From contig JAFOBK010000228.1 of the NCBI GenBank assembly GCA_017381835.1, positions 1-8,059 of the forward strand: DNA of 8,059 nucleotides. Reading direction: 5' to 3'. The position numbers and the translations under genes are program-made. The notes beneath the pieces are model-generated. The model saw nothing but the letters and a program-made list of their open reading frames with translations. It was not told the DNA's origin and made no database searches. This DNA is from Oscillospiraceae bacterium. Lineage in GTDB: Bacteria; Bacillota_A; Clostridia; Oscillospirales; Oscillospiraceae. Numbering within the stretch: position 1 is the stretch's first letter; every line of letters begins with the position of its first letter. Positions 5,601 to 8,059 of the stretch are shown piece after piece.

Positions 5601-6962
5601 TTAGCCGCCAAAATAATCCTTGAAATAGTTGTACCATTCATCGAACGCATCGTTTCCGGGCATCTGCTGCTGAGGCTGCTGAGGCTCCTGCGTCTGGGGC
5701 TCCGGCTGTACCTCTTCCCGGGGTTTTTCATCCAGGGTGACCGTCAGGGTCTTGGTCTGACCGCCGCGGTAGACCTCTACGCTGACCGTATCACCGGCAG
5801 CAAACTTCCGCAAAACACGGGTAAGATCCGATACGGAGGTGACGGGATAGCCGCCCACTTCCGTGATCACATCCTTTGCCAGGATGCCGCCCTTTTCCGC
5901 AGCGCCGCCGGCTGTTGTGCTCTCCACCGCAGCGCCTGCGGGAATGCCGTAATACTGAGCGGTGGGATCCACATCCAGCACCATCACACCCAGGTAGGCG
6001 CCGGTCACATAGCCGAAGTTCTTCAGATCTTCGATCATGCCGGTCACATCGTCCATGGGGATGGCAAAGCCGATACCCTCGATACTGACACCGCTGGAAC
6101 TCTGACCGGAGAACTTGGCGGTGGTGATGCCCACCACTTCGCCCTGCATATTAAACAGAGGGCCGCCGGAGTTGCCGGAGTTGATGGCCACATCGGTTTG
6201 GATCATATTCATGGCAACACCCTGGGTGTCCACCACACGGTCCACACCGCTGACATAGCCGACGGTAAGGCTGGAGGCAAAGGTGCTGAGCACATTGCCG
6301 ATGGCAACCACCTGGTCTCCTACCAGAAGATCGGAACTGCTGCCCAGGGTAACATAGGGCAGGTTCTCCCCTTCCACCTTCAGAAGGGCCAGGTCATTGT
6401 TTTCTTCATAGCCGATGATCTCGGCTTTATATTCCTCTTCGCCATGGGTGGTGATAGTCACTTCCGTGCCGCCTTCGATGACATGGTAATTAGTAACCAC
6501 ATAGCCATCGGAAGTGATGAAAAAGCCGGTACCGCTGGAAAGGCCGGTGACAGGTCTGCCGTAGTCGTCAACGTCCTCGATCTGAACGGTGATCGCCACA
6601 ACCGCATCCACATTCTGCTCATAGACTTCACCGGGGGTCAGATATTCGCCGGATGCCAAAGGTCTGCTGGCTGTTCCAGATGTCTGCTTGCCGTTTTCCT
6701 TCTGCACAGCAGCAATTTTATCATTCATCTGCTGAGTCAGATTCTTCATTTCCTTTTGGAAATAGCTATTCATGAAGAAAGCAGTGGCGCCGCAGCTGCC
6801 CAGCACCAGGGCAAGCACCAGCAGCACGCTGACAAAGCGCTTCATACCCTTGCGTTCCTTTTTGGGCTTGGGAGGCTGAGGGTTCACAGGCTCCCGGGGT
6901 ATGTAGTTGGGTTCCTCCTGCCGGGGCTGAGGATCATTATAGTAATCATCAAAATAATTCAT
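5601..6962 (-). CDS. HtrA/DegP-type trypsin-like serine protease, membrane anchored, one PDZ domain
   Basis: This is a 453-residue S1C-family protease for quality control of exported proteins outside the membrane. In order: a cytoplasmic Pro/Asp/Tyr-rich and then Lys-rich N-terminus (1-41), one signal-anchor helix (about 42-64), a coiled-coil-like linker (about 66-92), the protease domain (about 110-310), one PDZ domain (about 320-412), and a Pro/Gln-rich tail ending in an aromatic-acidic stretch. The catalytic triad is complete: H160 in TNYHVI, D190 in NNDLALL, S265 in GNSGGPL. The ATG is preceded by AAGGAG. The gene has its own promoter region and terminator. In bacilli, htrA genes respond to secretion stress through a two-component system; tandem repeats upstream of this gene (7002-7021) could play a like part, but no such regulator is in the window. 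Which htrA paralogue this is cannot be told. Confidence 0.95.
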   Translation of the reverse strand: MNYFDDYYNDPQPRQEEPNYIPREPVNPQPPKPKKERKGMKRFVSVLLVLALVLGSCGATAFFMNSYFQKEMKNLTQQMNDKIAAVQKENGKQTSGTASRPLASGEYLTPGEVYEQNVDAVVAITVQIEDVDDYGRPVTGLSSGTGFFITSDGYVVTNYHVIEGGTEVTITTHGEEEYKAEIIGYEENNDLALLKVEGENLPYVTLGSSSDLLVGDQVVAIGNVLSTFASSLTVGYVSGVDRVVDTQGVAMNMIQTDVAINSGNSGGPLFNMQGEVVGITTAKFSGQSSSGVSIEGIGFAIPMDDVTGMIEDLKNFGYVTGAYLGVMVLDVDPTAQYYGIPAGAAVESTTAGGAAEKGGILAKDVITEVGGYPVTSVSDLTRVLRKFAAGDTVSVEVYRGGQTKTLTVTLDEKPREEVQPEPQTQEPQQPQQQMPGNDAFDEWYNYFKDYFGG

Positions 6963-7001
6963 AAGGCTTCTCCTTATTTCGTTTTCTTTAGCGTAATCGG
7001 G

Positions 7002-7021
7002 AATTATGACAAAATTATGAC
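7002..7021. repeat. Two 9-bp direct repeats upstream of the htrA-type gene
   Basis: AATTATGAC occurs at 7002-7010 and again at 7013-7021, an 11-bp period, close to one helix turn. This layout is typical of sites for OmpR-type response regulators. On the minus strand each copy contains CATAAT, and the one nearer the gene can also act as a -10 box (TTGTTA at 7027-7032, 18-nt spacer, CATAAT at 7003-7008). The repeat may therefore be an operator, a promoter part, or both. Confidence 0.5.
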
Positions 7022-7056
7022 GCGTTTAACAATAAATGGTGTATTTTCTTTTCCTT

Positions 7057-7084
7057 ATGATATCATGAATTACCATATCGTCAA
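7057..7084 (-). promoter_or_regulatory. Candidate upstream promoter of the htrA-type gene
   Basis: On the minus strand, TTGACG (7079-7084), a 16-nt spacer and TATCAT (7057-7062). The -35 box lies immediately after the U-tract of the DUF1540 terminator. Predicted start is near 7050, giving a leader of about 90 nt that would include the AATTATGAC repeats. Confidence 0.5.
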
Positions 7085-7117
7085 GGGAAAAATACGGCGG
7101 CGCTTGCCGCCGTATTT
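7085..7117 (-). terminator. Rho-independent terminator of the DUF1540 gene
   Basis: A perfect 12-bp stem (7090-7101 and 7106-7117, core TACGGCGGC) with a 4-nt loop is followed on the minus strand by a run of T. It begins 7 nt after the stop of the DUF1540 gene. Confidence 0.88.
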
Positions 7118-7124
7118 CAGGTTC

Positions 7125-7289
7125 TTACTTCTTACGGAAGGACTTGCAGTCGGTGCACTGGTCCATGGCGGGATTTGCCTCATGGGTGCCTACCAGGATC
7201 CGCTCCAGGGAGCAGAAATTGGCATCCTGGCAGTGGTGGGCGCACTGCTGAACAGTACACTCAATGCTCTTGTTTGCATGACAATTCAT
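7125..7289 (-). CDS. DUF1540 cysteine-rich small protein
   Basis: This is a 54-residue protein with seven cysteines (3, 11, 16, 20, 26, 45, 48). The spacing of Cys11, Cys16 and Cys26, the I-L-V-G stretch at 31-34, and a final C-x2-C-x-S-F segment (45-51) match the DUF1540 family, common in Clostridia and Bacilli and of unknown function. Metal binding is the usual guess and is inference. It starts with ATG at 7289 behind a strong AGGAGG, and is shorter than many gene callers accept. It reads away from the NifU-like gene, sharing a 190-bp divergent intergenic region with it, and ends in a strong terminator. No confident promoter was found for it. Some family members come as tandem domains; here there is only one. 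Confidence 0.85.
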   Translation of the reverse strand: MNCHANKSIECTVQQCAHHCQDANFCSLERILVGTHEANPAMDQCTDCKSFRKK

Positions 7290-7370
7290 AGCCTAATGAT
7301 CCTCCTTTTCCTATGATGGATTTAGATTGCCCGTATGCGCAGAAAACATGCATTTCATTTTTGCAGACGA

Positions 7371-7399
7371 TTGACTTTTTTTCTAAATGCCAGTATAAT
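7371..7399 (+). promoter_or_regulatory. Strong sigma-A promoter of the NifU-like gene
   Basis: TTGACT (7371-7376), a 17-nt spacer and TATAAT (7394-7399) match consensus at 11 of 12 positions. Predicted start is about 7406, giving a leader of some 75 nt. Confidence 0.85.
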
Positions 7400-7428
7400 A
7401 TTTGCGGAATATGCGAATTTTCGCAAAT
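7400..7428. promoter_or_regulatory. Double dyad over the transcription start of the NifU-like gene
   Basis: An inner perfect repeat, TGCGAA-TT-TTCGCA (7412-7425), partly overlaps the right arm of an outer ATTTGCG/CGCAAAT pair (7400-7406 and 7422-7428). The block begins directly after the -10 box and covers the predicted start, where a bound protein would block transcription. It is not a sequence I can assign to IscR, Fur, Rex, LexA or HrcA. Confidence 0.5.
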
Positions 7429-7438
7429 TTGTATTATG

Positions 7439-7459
7439 AAAGGCGGTAACCCCGTCTTT
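7439..7459 (+). promoter_or_regulatory. Leader hairpin before the NifU-like gene
   Basis: AAAGGCGG (7439-7446) pairs with CCGTCTTT (7452-7459) around a 5-nt loop, with one G-U pair in RNA. It ends 6 nt before the AAAGGA ribosome binding site (7466-7471). It is small and may only affect stability or ribosome entry. Confidence 0.35.
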
Positions 7460-7479
7460 GAAAAGAAAGGAATTTTGCC

Positions 7480-8059
7480 ATGATTTATAGTGCAGAAGTA
7501 CAGCATATGTGCTCCGTCGGTAAGGGCGCTTACCATGGCCCCGCTCCCATTCCCGAAGAGGGCAAGTGGGTTCAGGCCAAGCAGATCTCCGATATCAGCG
7601 GTTTCACCCACGGTATTGGCTGGTGTGCTCCCCAGCAGGGCTGCTGCAAGCTGACCCTGAATGTTAAGGAAGGTATCATCGAGGAAGCTCTGGTCGAGAC
7701 CCTGGGCTGCTCCGGTATGACCCACTCCGCAGCTATGGCTTCCGAGATCCTGATCGGTAAGACCATTCTGGAAGCTCTGAACACCGACCTGGTGTGCGAC
7801 GCTATCAACACCGCTATGCGCGAGCTGTTCCTGCAGATCGTTTACGGCCGTACCCAGTCCGCTTTCTCCGAGGACGGTCTGGCTGTCGGCGCTTCCCTGG
7901 AAGACCTGGGCAAGGGCCTGCGCAGCCAGGTTGGTACCATGTTTGCCACCAAGGCCAAGGGTCCCCGTTACCTGGAGATGGCTGAGGGTTATGTTACCCG
8001 CATCGCTCTGGACGAGGACAACCTGATCACCGGCTACGAGTTCATCAATCTGGGTAAGA
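7480..8059 (+). CDS. NifU-like iron-sulfur cluster scaffold homologue (3' end cut by window)
   Basis: The first 193 codons are present and the frame is still open at the right edge. The segment GCSGMTHSAAMASE (76-89) is the counterpart of the GC-x4-S-x-M-x-SE stretch of the IscU/NifU scaffold domain. It is followed by the usual G-K-T-I-x-E-A-L (93-100) and Cys106. Cys77 and Cys106 match two of the three cluster-binding cysteines. The third is probably in CAPQQGCC (49-56), and there is another Cys at 11. From memory, proteins of this exact type in Clostridia are labelled 'iron-sulfur cluster assembly scaffold protein' and lie beside a 'GGGtGRT protein' gene, which here would be past the window. 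The actual function is unproven. The start is ATG with AAAGGA 8 nt before. Codon use is extreme (all Leu visible as CTG), which suggests high expression. No IscS/SufS or other Suf gene is in view. Confidence 0.85.
   Translation, partial: MIYSAEVQHMCSVGKGAYHGPAPIPEEGKWVQAKQISDISGFTHGIGWCAPQQGCCKLTLNVKEGIIEEALVETLGCSGMTHSAAMASEILIGKTILEALNTDLVCDAINTAMRELFLQIVYGRTQSAFSEDGLAVGASLEDLGKGLRSQVGTMFATKAKGPRYLEMAEGYVTRIALDEDNLITGYEFINLGK

Noticed and set aside
5586..7316. A 576-codon plus-strand open frame opposite the htrA and DUF1540 genes
   Set aside because: It crosses two real minus-strand genes and a terminator; its His/Gly/Ala-rich product is a typical antisense artefact.
7418..7460. Riboswitch in the leader of the NifU-like gene
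   Set aside because: Only one short stem is present in a leader of about 75 nt, too little for any known riboswitch class.
7261..7725. A 154-codon minus-strand frame over the NifU-like gene start and DUF1540 region
   Set aside because: It covers a divergent promoter region and is opposite a strongly conserved coding frame; no ribosome binding site.

Overview
The window looks like chromosomal DNA from a Gram-positive Clostridia member, most likely of the Oscillospirales (Oscillospiraceae/Ruminococcaceae type). The reasons are moderate-GC genes with strong CTG/AAG/GGC codon preference, AT-rich spacers with sigma-A type promoters (TTGACA-17-TATAAT), AGGAGG ribosome binding sites, frequent GTG/TTG starts, tight rho-independent terminators, and families common in that group (DUF1540, a NifU-like scaffold protein, an orphan BlaI-type regulator, membrane-anchored HtrA). 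The taxonomic placement is inference. No rRNA, tRNA, CRISPR array, insertion sequence or prophage gene was seen.

Left part (1-3203, all minus strand): a three-gene ABC importer operon of the ribose/galactoside type (CUT2 family). It reads leftward from an extended -10 promoter near 3200 as dual-domain ATPase, permease, then a lipoprotein substrate-binding protein cut by the window edge. The roughly 100-nt leader carries a nested inverted repeat and a perfect 6-bp hairpin. Another hairpin separates the permease from the binding-protein gene. No sugar kinase, isomerase or dedicated regulator is visible, so the substrate cannot be named.

Middle (3299-5405): a divergently transcribed cytosolic M28 metallopeptidase with an inserted PA domain shares its terminator with a convergent 62-residue cysteine-containing protein that starts with TTG. 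Upstream of that lies an orphan BlaI/MecI-type repressor with a near-perfect promoter, a 12-bp dyad just upstream of the -35 box, and no BlaR1 partner in view.

Right part (5546-8059): an HtrA/DegP-type membrane-anchored serine protease with one PDZ domain (minus strand), then a 54-residue DUF1540 cysteine-rich protein (minus strand). Divergent from the latter is a NifU-like iron-sulfur scaffold homologue (plus strand, running off the window). The intergenic region between the last two holds a strong promoter whose predicted transcription start is embedded in a double dyad.

The window is mostly housekeeping and accessory chromosome. The least-described part is the right end, where a poorly characterised Fe-S scaffold-like gene, apparently highly expressed, sits back to back with a small cysteine-rich protein. 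Several long open frames opposite the real genes are antisense shadows and are not annotated as genes.
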